From positions 4,155,501 through 4,219,500 of the forward strand of contig NZ_CP016499.1 in NCBI RefSeq assembly GCF_001713475.1: a stretch of 64,000 bases of DNA, in the 5' to 3' direction. Below are positions 41,173-49,890 of this stretch, one piece after another (the stretch's first letter is position 1; each line of letters starts with the position of its first letter). Under the pieces are notes generated by a model that saw only the letters and a list, made by a program, of their open reading frames with translations, did not search any database and was not told the DNA's origin. This stretch comes from Agrobacterium sp. RAC06 (GTDB taxonomy: Bacteria; Pseudomonadota; Alphaproteobacteria; Rhizobiales; Rhizobiaceae). The translations under genes and the position numbers were made by a program.

Positions 41173-42096
41173 CTAGAGCGCCAGTTGACCCCGCATGACA
41201 AGAACGGAGCTTCCGGTGATCTCGACATGGTCGAAGGCGCCGTTGCTTGTCCCTACGGCAAGCCTGATCAGGCTGCGGCGTCCCATCTCCACGCCCTGTT
41301 CCACGAGAATGTGTCGCTCTTCCGCTGCAGGTGCGAGCGTCGTCAGGAAGGCGCCGAGGGCTGCCGATGCGCTGCCGGTCGCCGGGTCTTCGATCACATT
41401 GTCGAACGGTGCAAACATGCGCGCACGCAGATGGTCCGGCCCGACCCAGGTGTAGAGGAAGGTGGCGCAGTCGCAATCTTCGCCCGCATGCATCTGCCTC
41501 AGGGCGGTCAGCGGCTCCAGGCGAGACGCAGCCCTTGCCAGCGCGTCGAGGTTTGCCACCTCGATCAGAATGAATTTCAGGCCGACGCTTGCGAATATGG
41601 GCTGGTGCCGGCTGGTGACAATGTCATCCGGCGCAAGGGCGATGCACGGCGCCATGATCTCAGGTGCAATCGATGCGCCTGTTGTCAGGGGCCCGGGTGC
41701 CCGGATGGTGGTTCCCGTCACGATGCCGTCTGCGCCACGGTTCACGCTTACCTCGACGAGCCCTGCTTTCTCTTCGAAGCGGATGCGACCTCCGACAGGC
41801 TTGCCGAAGACGTTACCCTCGATGGCCAGCGCGTGAGCTGTGCCGACATTGGGATGTCCGGCAAAGGGCACTTCCGTGACCGGTGTGAAGATGCGGACTT
41901 CTGCTGTGTTGCCTGGATCCTGAGGCGGCAGCACGAAGGTGGTCTCGGAATAGCCGAACTCGGCCGCAATCTCCTGCATCTCCTTATCGCTCAAGCCCCG
42001 GGCGTCGGTGATCACGGCAAGCGGATTGCCGCAGAAGCGGGTGTCGGTGAAAACGTCGAGGGTGACGAAGGGAATGCTGCGGGAAGGGGACGGCAT
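41173..42096 (-). CDS. PhzF-family isomerase/epimerase-like protein
   Basis: A 307-residue member of the PhzF/diaminopimelate-epimerase-fold family. The start SIPFVTLDVFTDTRFCGNPL, the catalytic glutamate in FGYSETTFVLP and the FAGHPNVGTAHAL motif identify it, with DPATGSASAALGAFLTT in the second half. Phenazine genes are absent, so the role is probably general metabolic isomerisation. I chose the ATG at 42094-42096 because GGAG lies 5 nt upstream; the frame stays open further. Confidence 0.88.
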   Translation of the reverse strand: MPSPSRSIPFVTLDVFTDTRFCGNPLAVITDARGLSDKEMQEIAAEFGYSETTFVLPPQDPGNTAEVRIFTPVTEVPFAGHPNVGTAHALAIEGNVFGKPVGGRIRFEEKAGLVEVSVNRGADGIVTGTTIRAPGPLTTGASIAPEIMAPCIALAPDDIVTSRHQPIFASVGLKFILIEVANLDALARAASRLEPLTALRQMHAGEDCDCATFLYTWVGPDHLRARMFAPFDNVIEDPATGSASAALGAFLTTLAPAAEERHILVEQGVEMGRRSLIRLAVGTSNGAFDHVEITGSSVLVMRGQLAL

Positions 42097-42136
42097 GATG
42101 GCTCCAGAGGATTCTAGCGCATCCTGATAACGCAAG

Positions 42137-42160
42137 AAGCCCGGCACATGGCCGGGCTTT
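42137..42160 (-). terminator. Terminator of the fructose-bisphosphate aldolase gene
   Basis: AAAGCCCGGC and GCCGGGCTT form a 9-bp stem about 60 bp after the aldolase stop. The T-run is short (CTTGCG), so termination may be partial into the PhzF gene. Confidence 0.6.
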
Positions 42161-42221
42161 CGTGTCCTGATGACAAGATTTCGCGTGCGGCCTCGGATCA
42201 ACCGAGGGCCGGGGTCGATGC

Positions 42222-43136
42222 TTATTCGGCGGCGATCGCACCGACCTTGTTGACGCTTGCGGCATAGATCTGGTCGATGGTTCCGGCAATGCTCGCATTG
42301 AATTCGGCATCGCTCATCGAGACGCGAAGTTTCTCTGCCAGAGCACGCGAGAAGCTTGCGATCATGCCGTGGTTCTGGCTCAGCTTCTCACAGGCATCCG
42401 CAGTGCTGTAACCGCCGGAAAGTGCGACGACGCGCACGACGGCAGCGTTGGACATCAGCGGGGCGTAGAAATCGGCGACCGTCGGAATGGTCAGCTTCAG
42501 CATGACCTTGTCGCCGGATGGCAACTTGTCCAGCTCGGCCGCAATCGCATCGCGAAGGATTGCCTCGGCCTCGGCCTTTGTCGGGCTCTTGATCGAGACT
42601 TCCGGCTCAACGATCGGCACAAGACCCTGGCCGATGATCTGGCGGGCGACTTCGAATTGCTGTTTGACGACGGCGGCGATGCCGGCCTTGTCGGCATGGG
42701 CGATGACCGAGCGCATCTTTGTGCCGAAGATGCCCTTGTCGCGGCCGCGGATCAGGAGCGCGTCGAGGTCGGGCATCGGCTTCATCAACTGGACGCCGTT
42801 CTCTTCGTCGAGCAGGCCCTTGTCGATCTTGAGGAAGGGCACGACGCCGCGCTTCTCCCAAAGGAAGGTCGGGACGGGCTCGCCGTCGACATCGCCGTCC
42901 ATCGTGCGTTCAAAGAGGATCGCGCCGATGACCTTGTCGCCGGAGAAGGCCGGTGCCTTCATGATGCGCACGCGCATGGCGTGGATCAGGCGGTACATCT
43001 CGTCGTCGCCGTTATAGTCGGTTTCGGCGACGCCGTAGAGGCGCAGGGCGCCGGGTGTCGAACCCCCACTCTGGTCCAGCGCAGCGATGAAGCCGGGCGC
43101 CGAGGTGATCTTGTTCAACATTTTCGCGTCCACCAT
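42222..43136 (-). CDS. fbaB: Class I fructose-bisphosphate aldolase
   Basis: A 304-residue Schiff-base aldolase interconverting fructose-1,6-bisphosphate with two triose phosphates. Signatures are FIAALDQSGGSTPGALRLYG, GAILFERTMDG, VPFLKIDKGL and VVKQQFEVARQIIGQGLVPI, then VPIVEPEVSIKSP and KVMLKLTIP (probable Schiff-base lysine region). The ATG has AGGAGTGAGTT upstream. It ends the tkt-gap...pgk-fba cluster and has a large palindrome in its upstream gap, so it may be regulated separately from pgk. Confidence 0.94.
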   Translation of the reverse strand: MVDAKMLNKITSAPGFIAALDQSGGSTPGALRLYGVAETDYNGDDEMYRLIHAMRVRIMKAPAFSGDKVIGAILFERTMDGDVDGEPVPTFLWEKRGVVPFLKIDKGLLDEENGVQLMKPMPDLDALLIRGRDKGIFGTKMRSVIAHADKAGIAAVVKQQFEVARQIIGQGLVPIVEPEVSIKSPTKAEAEAILRDAIAAELDKLPSGDKVMLKLTIPTVADFYAPLMSNAAVVRVVALSGGYSTADACEKLSQNHGMIASFSRALAEKLRVSMSDAEFNASIAGTIDQIYAASVNKVGAIAAE

Positions 43137-43308
43137 AACTCACTCCTATCCCGATCATGGCGCGCAAGGCGCCGGCCTGTTGTCTTGCTCTTAGGACGGA
43201 CACTCAGGCCGTCCGGTCACTCCCTGACCCTGTTCGGTCCCTCGGGACCGTGGTGACTTTGGCGATAACAGAACTTCCCCGAGGGGAAAATGGGCTGCTA
43301 AGCTATTG

Positions 43309-43335
43309 AAACGATTGAAATCATTTCAATCGTTT
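43309..43335. promoter_or_regulatory. 27-bp palindrome upstream of fba (candidate LacI-family operator)
   Basis: AAACGATTGAAAT and ATTTCAATCGTTT, perfect 13-bp arms around one base, extended by further TT/AA pairs to 43306-43338 with one mismatch. The T-C-A-A-T-C-G-T-T-T-G-A pattern with a central CG resembles LacI/GalR operators. It lies about 173-199 bp upstream of fba. Confidence 0.6.
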
Positions 43336-43497
43336 GAAAATTCAAAGATTTTTAAACCCGTTTCAATTGACGTGAGTTGCACGGTCCATCCAACGCCTTC
43401 TTCGCGATCCGGCTCTTCACGATACAAACCCATTGCGTGTGACCGAGGTTCCCTTGAGCGGATGGTAACACGTCTCTGTCGACGGCCAAGTGACGCA

Positions 43498-43530
43498 CGA
43501 AAAAACCGCGCGCCGGGAAGGCACGCGGTT
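43498..43530 (-). terminator. Terminator of pgk
   Basis: On the minus strand AACCGCGTGCC and GGCGCGCGGTT form an 11-bp stem with a loop of five, followed by TTTTT, 35 bp after the pgk stop. Confidence 0.85.
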
Positions 43531-43564
43531 CATTCGAAATATCGGGCTGTTGAGCCGCTGTCGT

Positions 43565-44764
43565 TCAGCCCTTGGTGAGGACAGCCACGCCCGGCAGTTC
43601 CTTGCCTTCCATCCATTCCAGGAAGGCGCCGCCGGCGGTCGACACATAAGAAAAGTCGTCGGCGACTTCGGCATGGTTCAGGGCGGATACCGTGTCGCCA
43701 CCACCTGCGACCGAAACCAGCTTGCCAGCTCTGGTCTGTTCAGCGGCATGCAGGGCTGCAGAAACCGTCGCCTTGTCGAAAGGGGCGATCTCGAAGGCGC
43801 CGAGCGGGCCGTTCCAGACCAGGGTCGCGGCCTTGCCGATCCAGCCATTGATCAGCTCGACCGACTTCGGGCCGACATCGAGCATCATCGCGTCGGCGGG
43901 GATGGCGTTGATATCGACGGTTTCGTTGGCGGCGTTTGCCTTGAATTCCCGAGCGACAACGCCGTCAACCGGGAGCACGATGGCGCAGCCTGCGGTCTTC
44001 GCCGTTTCCATGATCGAGCGGGCGGTGTCGGCGAGGTCGTGCTCGCAAAGCGACTTGCCGACATCGATGCCCTGGGCAGCAATGAAGGTATTGGCCATGC
44101 CACCGCCGATGACGAGCGCATCGACCTTGGTGACGAGGTTGGACAAAAGCTCAATCTTGGTCGAGACCTTGGCGCCGCCGACAATGGCCACGACCGGGCG
44201 GGTCGGCTGTCCCAAGCCCTTTTCAAGTGCTTCAAGCTCGGCCTGCATGGTGCGGCCGGCATAGGCGGGCAGGTGATGGGCGAGGCCTTCCGTAGAGGCA
44301 TGGGCGCGGTGGGCGGCGGAGAAGGCGTCGTTGACGTAGATGTCGCCGTTCTTCGCCAGTTCGGCGGTGAACTCGGGTGTGTTCTTCTCTTCGCCCTTGT
44401 GGAAGCGGGTATTTTCCAGAAGCAGGATGTCGCCATTTTCCATCTTGGCGATGGCATCTGCTGCCGGGGCGCCGATGCAGTCGGAGGCGAAGGCGACGCG
44501 CTGGTCGAGCACTTCCTCAACGGAGGGTGCAATCAGCGACAGCGACTGGTCGGCAACCGGTTCACCCTTTGGGCGACCGAAATGCGCGAGCAGGATGACC
44601 TTGGCGCCCTTTTCGGACAATTCGAGGATCGTCGGCGCCACGCGTTCGATGCGCGTCGTGTCGGAAACCTTGCCGTCGGTGACGGGAACGTTGAGGTCGA
44701 CGCGGACAAGCACGCGCTTGCCTGCGATGTCGGTGAGATCGTCGAGTGTCTTGAAAGCCGGCAT
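43565..44764 (-). CDS. pgk: Phosphoglycerate kinase
   Basis: Transfers phosphate between 1,3-bisphosphoglycerate and ADP. The product has 399 residues, normal for bacteria. Signatures are [11 protein letters not shown] with the substrate arginine, [42 protein letters not shown] and [11 protein letters not shown], and the C-terminal nucleotide loop [12 protein letters not shown]. It is separated from gap by two transporter genes, although gap and pgk are usually close in rhizobia. Confidence 0.97.
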   Translation of the reverse strand: MPAFKTLDDLTDIAGKRVLVRVDLNVPVTDGKVSDTTRIERVAPTILELSEKGAKVILLAHFGRPKGEPVADQSLSLIAPSVEEVLDQRVAFASDCIGAPAADAIAKMENGDILLLENTRFHKGEEKNTPEFTAELAKNGDIYVNDAFSAAHRAHASTEGLAHHLPAYAGRTMQAELEALEKGLGQPTRPVVAIVGGAKVSTKIELLSNLVTKVDALVIGGGMANTFIAAQGIDVGKSLCEHDLADTARSIMETAKTAGCAIVLPVDGVVAREFKANAANETVDINAIPADAMMLDVGPKSVELINGWIGKAATLVWNGPLGAFEIAPFDKATVSAALHAAEQTRAGKLVSVAGGGDTVSALNHAEVADDFSYVSTAGGAFLEWMEGKELPGVAVLTKG

Positions 44765-44826
44765 GGAATTACCCGTCTTGAATGCTGTTGAATGGGGCTG
44801 ACGGGCCGGACCTTACACCGCTTGCG

Positions 44827-44851
44827 TGACGGCGCAAGGCGAGCGCCGTCA
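44827..44851 (-). terminator. Hairpin overlapping the antiporter stop codon
   Basis: TGACGGCG and CGCCGTCA form a perfect 8-bp stem that includes the antiporter stop codon (44849-44851). There is no T-run on the minus strand, so it may be an mRNA-stabilising or processing hairpin between the antiporter and pgk. Confidence 0.4.
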
Positions 44852-46678
44852 TTTTTCGCCGCCGACTTCGCCTCTTGCTGCAGCCTGCTTGCGGCGCAGG
44901 TAATCGCGGGTCGCGAGGGCAAGTTCACGCAGGTTGAGAAAGATCGGCCAGGTGGTCGCCGGCTCCACCGGCTCCATGGAAACGCCAACCGTGGCAATAT
45001 GGCCATGTTCGTCTATATCGCGAACAATGAGCACGATGGTGCCGAGACGGACGCGATCGGCATAATCGGCGCGACCGCCGAGACGCTGGGTGATCATCTC
45101 GGCAACCGTCTTGCCGCGTTCACTGTCTGTGATCGAAAGAGGCCCATAGGCTTCGTCGAGGTCGCGGACATGGGTCGAGGGCGAAATGGCAAAGGTGCCG
45201 AAGAACTCTCCATCGTCCTCTTCGACGGGTGCCTCGGTTGCAAACAGGCGGTCGAGCAGTTTCGAATAGCTGGGGGCGATGAAGAGATAGACCTGATCAT
45301 TCTCGCGCAGGCGTCCAGCGTATTGATAGCGCATCGACTTGCCATCACGAATGACCAGCGAAGGCATGGCCCAGCGCGGGATGCGCTCGCCCCGCAACAC
45401 GGGGCTGCCAGCGACCACACGATAGGCCAGCAGCTCATGATTGGCCGTCCCCGGCAGGTCGAGTTCGACCTTGTCGATCGCGCCGATGCGCGGCGGGATG
45501 ATCAGTCCGAGGCGTTTGGCGAGCGGCTTGATCGTCCAGCCCTGCAGGACGAGCGAGATCATGACGACGATGAAGGCCGTGTTGAAGAAGGTCTGGCCGT
45601 TTTCCATCGCTCCGACGACGGGCACGATGCCGAGCAGGATCGAGACCGCGCCGCGCAGGCCCACCCAGGCGATGAAGCCGGTTTCACGCTGGGTGAAGTC
45701 GAAGGGCAATAGACACAGCCAGACAGCGATCGGTCGGGCGATGAAGACCAGGAAAAGAGCGAGCAGAACTGCCGGCAGCAGGATTTCCGGGAACTGCGAT
45801 GGGGTCGCCAGCAGTCCGAGGACAAGGAACATGATGATCTGGGCAAGCCAGGTCATGCCGTCCTGGAAGCGCTTGATCGAGACCGTTGAAGGCAATTTCC
45901 GAGAGCCTGCGTAGATGCCGGCCACATAGACGGCGAGGAAGCCGCTGCCGCCGATCAGGCCTGTGAAGGCGAAGATCATCAGCGCCATCGCCAGCATGAA
46001 AATCGGAGCGAGCCCCTGCTCGATCTGTAACTTGCGCAAGATGAAGGCGATCGAGGCGCCACCGAGGAGGCCAAGGATCAGGCCGATGCCCATCTGTTCG
46101 ATGAAGAGCCTGAGCAGTTCGAGCGACAGTCCTTCGGAGCCGCTGCCGCTTCTAATCAGTTCGACGAGCGCGATGGTGAGAAAGATCGCCATCGGGTCGT
46201 TGGTGCCGGATTCGACTTCCAGGGAGGAACGAACCCTGTCGCGGATGTTGATGCCGCCGATACGGAGAAGGAAGAACACGGCTGCGGCGTCGGTGGAGCC
46301 CAGGATCGCGCCGAGCAACATGCCTTCGAGATAGCTGAGGCCGAACAGAAGATGCGCGGCGACCCCGACGAGAAGGGTGGTCAGCAGCACTCCCAGTGTC
46401 GCCAGAGTAAGGGCAGGGCCTGCCGAAAGTCGGAAGGACTGGAGCGAGGTGCCGAAACCGGAATCGAAAAGAACAACCGCTAGAGCGAGCGAGCCGATCA
46501 CGTAGGCAAGCGGGAAGTTGGAAAACTCGATGCCGAGACCATCGACACCGGCACCAAGGCCGATGGTCAGGAACAGAAGGAGAAGGGGAGCACCGAAGCG
46601 GAAGGCTATGAGGCTCGAAAAAGCGGCCAGGAAAACCAGGGCTGTCGCAACCAGCGTGACCGCATAGAACTCACTCAA
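44849..46678 (-). CDS. Potassium/proton antiporter (CPA1, CvrA/NhaP2-like)
   Basis: A 609-residue protein. The first 400 residues contain 12-13 membrane helices with family signatures GSLALAVVLFDSGFGT, LLGAILGSTDAAAVFFLLR and EVESGTNDPMAIFLTIALVE (ion-site Asp), and FIAWVGLRGAVSILLGI. The cytoplasmic part has a TrkA-C-like domain (ELDLPGTANHELLAYRVV) and a CorC-like transporter-associated domain (TVAEMITQRLGGRADYADRV). It balances potassium and pH. Unusual position: inserted within the glycolytic cluster. K+ specificity is inferred from the family. Confidence 0.87.
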   Translation of the reverse strand: MSEFYAVTLVATALVFLAAFSSLIAFRFGAPLLLLFLTIGLGAGVDGLGIEFSNFPLAYVIGSLALAVVLFDSGFGTSLQSFRLSAGPALTLATLGVLLTTLLVGVAAHLLFGLSYLEGMLLGAILGSTDAAAVFFLLRIGGINIRDRVRSSLEVESGTNDPMAIFLTIALVELIRSGSGSEGLSLELLRLFIEQMGIGLILGLLGGASIAFILRKLQIEQGLAPIFMLAMALMIFAFTGLIGGSGFLAVYVAGIYAGSRKLPSTVSIKRFQDGMTWLAQIIMFLVLGLLATPSQFPEILLPAVLLALFLVFIARPIAVWLCLLPFDFTQRETGFIAWVGLRGAVSILLGIVPVVGAMENGQTFFNTAFIVVMISLVLQGWTIKPLAKRLGLIIPPRIGAIDKVELDLPGTANHELLAYRVVAGSPVLRGERIPRWAMPSLVIRDGKSMRYQYAGRLRENDQVYLFIAPSYSKLLDRLFATEAPVEEDDGEFFGTFAISPSTHVRDLDEAYGPLSITDSERGKTVAEMITQRLGGRADYADRVRLGTIVLIVRDIDEHGHIATVGVSMEPVEPATTWPIFLNLRELALATRDYLRRKQAAARGEVGGEK

Positions 46679-46856
46679 TCCTCTTCCCCTCTCACCCTAT
46701 TCCCAATCCCCGAGGTCCCGCTCGTTCTACGACAGGCATGGCGACTGTCAGACCGATTGCGTCTGTGCGAGCGACATGCCTACAGGCTGACAATTTCATG
46801 AAACTCAGATTTGCCGGATGGCACGAAGAAAATGGAATGGGATCATGATGATATTA

Positions 46857-46884
46857 GGGCGGATTTAAATTTTTAAATCCGCCC
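46857..46884. promoter_or_regulatory. Perfect 28-bp palindrome between BCCT and antiporter genes
   Basis: GGGCGGATTTAAA and TTTAAATCCGCCC, 13-bp perfect arms around two T residues, 10 bp after the BCCT stop and about 180 bp upstream of the antiporter start. Without a T-run it is either a weak terminator or an operator. Confidence 0.5.
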
Positions 46885-46894
46885 CAACCGAGTT

Positions 46895-48553
46895 TTATCG
46901 TGGTTCCGATAGGAGCCCCTTGATCAAGGCATAGCTCGCGCCAAGCAGGACGATCGCGAAGGGCAGGCCGGTGGAGACCGCCATGGCCTGGAGCGCCACG
47001 AGCCCCCCACCGAGAAGCAGGGCAACGGCCACCAGGCCTTCGAAAGTCGCCCAGAAGACGCGCTGGGGAACCGGTGCGTTGACCTTGCCGCCAGCCGAGA
47101 TCGTGTCGATGACCAGCGAACCGGAGTCCGACGAGGTCACGAAGAAGACAATCACGAGCACGATACCGACAAACGAGGTTACCGCCGTGATCGGGAGATG
47201 CGCCAGCATTTCGAAGAGCTGCAGTTCAAGGGCGGCATCCTGAACGCTGGTCAGGCCGTCGTTGACGAGCTGGCTGATCGCCGTGCCACCAAGCGCAGTC
47301 ATCCAGAGGACGGAGACGAGCGAGGGGATGAGCAGGACTGCGGTCAGAAGGCCGCGAACCGTGCGACCACGGCTGACGCGTGCGATGAACATGCCGACAA
47401 ACGGCGACCAGCTGATCCACCAGGCCCAGTAGAAGGCCGTCCAGCCCTGCGAGAAGTTGGTATCTTCTCGACCGAACGGATTGGCCAGAGCCGGCAGATA
47501 GGTCGCATAGGCCTTGAGGTTCAGGAAGAAGCCCTGGATGATCTGCATGGTCGGGCCAACGGCGATGACGAAGACCAGCAGCAGCGCTGCCAGACCAAGG
47601 TTGACCTCCGACAGAAGTTTCACGCCCTTGTCCATGCCGGCAACCACCGACGCGATGGCAATGCAGGTGATGGCGAGCACGAGCAGGATCATCGTGGTTT
47701 CCGTTGAGGGAATGCCGAAAAGGAATTCCAGGCCGGCACTGGCCTGCTGGGCTCCGATGCCCAGCGAAGTCGACAGGCCGAAGATGGTGGCAAAGACCGC
47801 GAGAATGTCAATCACATGGCCCGGCCAGCCCCAGACGCGCTCGCCAAAGATCGGGTAGAAGACCGAACGCAAGGTGAGCGGCAAGCCCTTGTTGAAGGAG
47901 AACAGGGCCAGCGCAAGCGCGACGACAGCATAGATCGCCCAGGGATGCAGGCCCCAGTGGAAGATAGTGGCGGCCATGGCAAGGCGGCGCGCTGCTTCCG
48001 GATCGCCGACAGCGCCATTCAGCGGTGCCCAGTCCGTGCGAACGCCGTCTTCGAAGACCGGTCCGCCAAGTGCAGCCGTGAAATGCCCCATGGGCTCGGA
48101 GACCCCGTAGAACATCAGGCCAATGCCCATGCCGGCGGCAAAGAGCATCGAGAACCATGCGAGATTGCCGTAGTCCGGTGTTGCTTCCGGTCCGCCAAGA
48201 CGGATTCGCCCGAGCGGCGAGAGGATGAGGCCGATGCAGACGAGCACGAAGACATTGCCGGTCAGCAGGAAGAACCAGTCGAGATTGCTCGTCAGGAAGT
48301 TCCTGAGACCCGTGAAGGCTGGTTCAAGCGTGGTCTGGAAGGCCAGCGTCAGGAAGGTAAAGAGTACGATTGACAGAGCCGAGACGCTGAAGACGACATT
48401 ATGGATGTCGAGCTCGAAGACGAAACGGCGGCGGAAGTTGATGTTGTCTTGACCGATCTCATAATCAGTGTCGATGATTTCGGTCCGCCCTTCGGGCGCC
48501 GGTATCGCATCTTCGGCGACGGCTGTATGGGGATCGGTCGTTGTGAGAGCCAA
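46895..48553 (-). CDS. BCCT-family transporter (betaine/choline/carnitine type)
   Basis: A 552-residue inner-membrane protein with 12 helices and an 45-residue N-terminal cytoplasmic tail. The substrate box is FYWAWWISWSPFVGMFIARV (aromatic cage tryptophans); MFAAGMGIGLMFYGVSEP and FFVTSSDSGSLVIDT are also typical. It imports compatible solutes such as betaine or choline using Na+ or H+. The C-terminus is short, without the long osmosensory tail of BetP/BetS-type carriers. Exact substrate unknown. It lies between gap and the antiporter. Confidence 0.92.
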   Translation of the reverse strand: MALTTTDPHTAVAEDAIPAPEGRTEIIDTDYEIGQDNINFRRRFVFELDIHNVVFSVSALSIVLFTFLTLAFQTTLEPAFTGLRNFLTSNLDWFFLLTGNVFVLVCIGLILSPLGRIRLGGPEATPDYGNLAWFSMLFAAGMGIGLMFYGVSEPMGHFTAALGGPVFEDGVRTDWAPLNGAVGDPEAARRLAMAATIFHWGLHPWAIYAVVALALALFSFNKGLPLTLRSVFYPIFGERVWGWPGHVIDILAVFATIFGLSTSLGIGAQQASAGLEFLFGIPSTETTMILLVLAITCIAIASVVAGMDKGVKLLSEVNLGLAALLLVFVIAVGPTMQIIQGFFLNLKAYATYLPALANPFGREDTNFSQGWTAFYWAWWISWSPFVGMFIARVSRGRTVRGLLTAVLLIPSLVSVLWMTALGGTAISQLVNDGLTSVQDAALELQLFEMLAHLPITAVTSFVGIVLVIVFFVTSSDSGSLVIDTISAGGKVNAPVPQRVFWATFEGLVAVALLLGGGLVALQAMAVSTGLPFAIVLLGASYALIKGLLSEPR

Positions 48554-48748
48554 TGGTCTGGTATCCTTTCGAGGTCATCAGGGGCAAAACAATCCCCGGG
48601 AGAAGGCGCAGGTTCTGCGCCAGAATGTGGTGAAGCGACCACAAGGGTGGCCGCATTTGCGCCACAATTCGTAGGGGCAACTGACGAGGCGGCTTATTGT
48701 TCCCGTGCGGAACAATTTTTCCTGCCTGTTTTGGGGAGCTGCCCGGAA

Positions 48749-48780
48749 TAAAAAAAGGCGGGCCATTGCTGGCCCGCCTT
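48749..48780 (-). terminator. Terminator of gap
   Basis: A perfect 10-bp stem (AAGGCGGGCC / GGCCCGCCTT, loop AGCAAT) is followed by a long T-run on the minus strand, 23 bp after the gap stop. It separates gap from the BCCT gene. Confidence 0.92.
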
Positions 48781-48803
48781 CATGCGAGATCAGTTGGTCT
48801 AGC

Positions 48804-49814
48804 TCAGATGAGCTTGGCCAGTGCCACTGCCGTATCCGACATGCGGTTCGAGAAGCCCCACTCGTTGTCGTACCAGGTCAGGATGCGCACGAAGTTGCCT
48901 TCGAGAACCTTGGTCTGGTCGAGGGCGAAGATCGACGAGTGGCTGTCGTGGTTGAAGTCGCGCGAAACCAGCGGCTCGTCGGTATAGCCGAGGATGCCCT
49001 TCAGCGCGCCATCCGAGGCGGCGATGATGGCGTCGTTGATTTCCTGAGCCGTGGTGTTCCGCTTGGCGACGAACTTGAAGTCGACGACCGAGACGTTCGG
49101 GGTCGGCACGCGGATCGAGGTGCCGTCGAGACGGCCCTTGAGGTGCGGCAGGACCAGGCCGACGGCCTTGGCGGCACCCGTCGAGGTCGGGATCATGGAG
49201 AGCGCTGCCGCGCGGGCGCGATAGAGATCCTTGTGCATGGTGTCGAGCGTCGGCTGGTCACCCGTGTAGGAGTGGATCGTGGTCATGAAGCCATGGTCGA
49301 TACCGACGGCGTCGTCGAGCGTCTTGACGACCGGAACCAGGCAGTTCGTCGTGCAGGATGCGTTGGAGATGACCAGGTGGTCCTTGGTCAGCTGGTCGTG
49401 GTTGACGCCGAAGACGACGGTGAGGTCAGCGCCATCGGCGGGAGCCGAAACGATGACGCGCTTGGCGCCAGCCTGGAGATGCAGGGCAGCCTTGTCACGC
49501 GAGGTGAAGATGCCGGTGCATTCCATGGCGATGTCGACGCCGAGTTCCTTGTGCGGAAGCGTTGCCGGATCCTTGATCGCGGTGACCTTGATCGGCTTGC
49601 CGCCGTCGATGATGATCGTGTCGCCATCGACCTTTACCGTGGCCGGGAACTTGCCGTGGATCGAGTCGTAACGCAGCAGATGCGCGTTGGTCTCGACCGG
49701 GCCGAGATCGTTGATGGCGACGACTTCGATGTCGGTGCGGCCGGATTCGACGATGGCGCGCAGAACGTTACGTCCGATACGGCCGAAGCCGTTAATGGCA
49801 ACTTTCACAGTCAT
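48804..49814 (-). CDS. gap: Glyceraldehyde-3-phosphate dehydrogenase, NAD type
   Basis: Oxidises glyceraldehyde-3-phosphate to 1,3-bisphosphoglycerate. The product has 336 residues. The NAD fold starts [16 protein letters not shown], and Asp36 in VVAINDLG is the NAD-type residue. The catalytic Cys154 is in [10 protein letters not shown] and His181 in [10 protein letters not shown]. Substrate binding [13 protein letters not shown] and [12 protein letters not shown] are intact. It follows tkt by 76 bp across a strong hairpin (49855-49879) and is closed by a terminator. Confidence 0.97.
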   Translation of the reverse strand: MTVKVAINGFGRIGRNVLRAIVESGRTDIEVVAINDLGPVETNAHLLRYDSIHGKFPATVKVDGDTIIIDGGKPIKVTAIKDPATLPHKELGVDIAMECTGIFTSRDKAALHLQAGAKRVIVSAPADGADLTVVFGVNHDQLTKDHLVISNASCTTNCLVPVVKTLDDAVGIDHGFMTTIHSYTGDQPTLDTMHKDLYRARAAALSMIPTSTGAAKAVGLVLPHLKGRLDGTSIRVPTPNVSVVDFKFVAKRNTTAQEINDAIIAASDGALKGILGYTDEPLVSRDFNHDSHSSIFALDQTKVLEGNFVRILTWYDNEWGFSNRMSDTAVALAKLI

Positions 49815-49854
49815 TGGTGCACTCCCGATTGAATATTGAGCTCTTGGGCAATGT

Positions 49855-49879
49855 CAGGGCGCCCCGGGGGGACGCCCTG
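49855..49879 (-). promoter_or_regulatory. GC-rich hairpin between tkt and gap
   Basis: CAGGGCGTCCC and GGGGCGCCCTG pair with one G-T pair and a tiny loop, 11 bp after the tkt stop. No T-run follows. It may slow decay of the tkt message or act as a processing site that gives different tkt and gap levels. Confidence 0.5.
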
Positions 49880-49890
49880 GCGGGATGGTG

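Larger units (their letters stand above)
43137..43564. other. Intergenic region between pgk and fba
   Basis: About 428 bp without a gene. It contains the pgk terminator (43498-43530), a 27-bp palindrome (43309-43335), a smaller dyad CGTTTCAATTGACG near 43359-43372 and a hairpin-like CCCTCGGGACC stretch near 43225-43250. The AT-rich centre should hold the fba promoter. Confidence 0.7.

Noticed and set aside
41173..42096. Phenazine biosynthesis from the PhzF-like gene
   Set aside because: No other phz gene is present; PhzF-fold proteins are common in general metabolism.
46895..48553. Osmosensing BetP/BetS-type betaine carrier
   Set aside because: BCCT membership is clear, but the short C-terminus lacks the long regulatory tail of osmosensing members, so I did not assign betS or betP.
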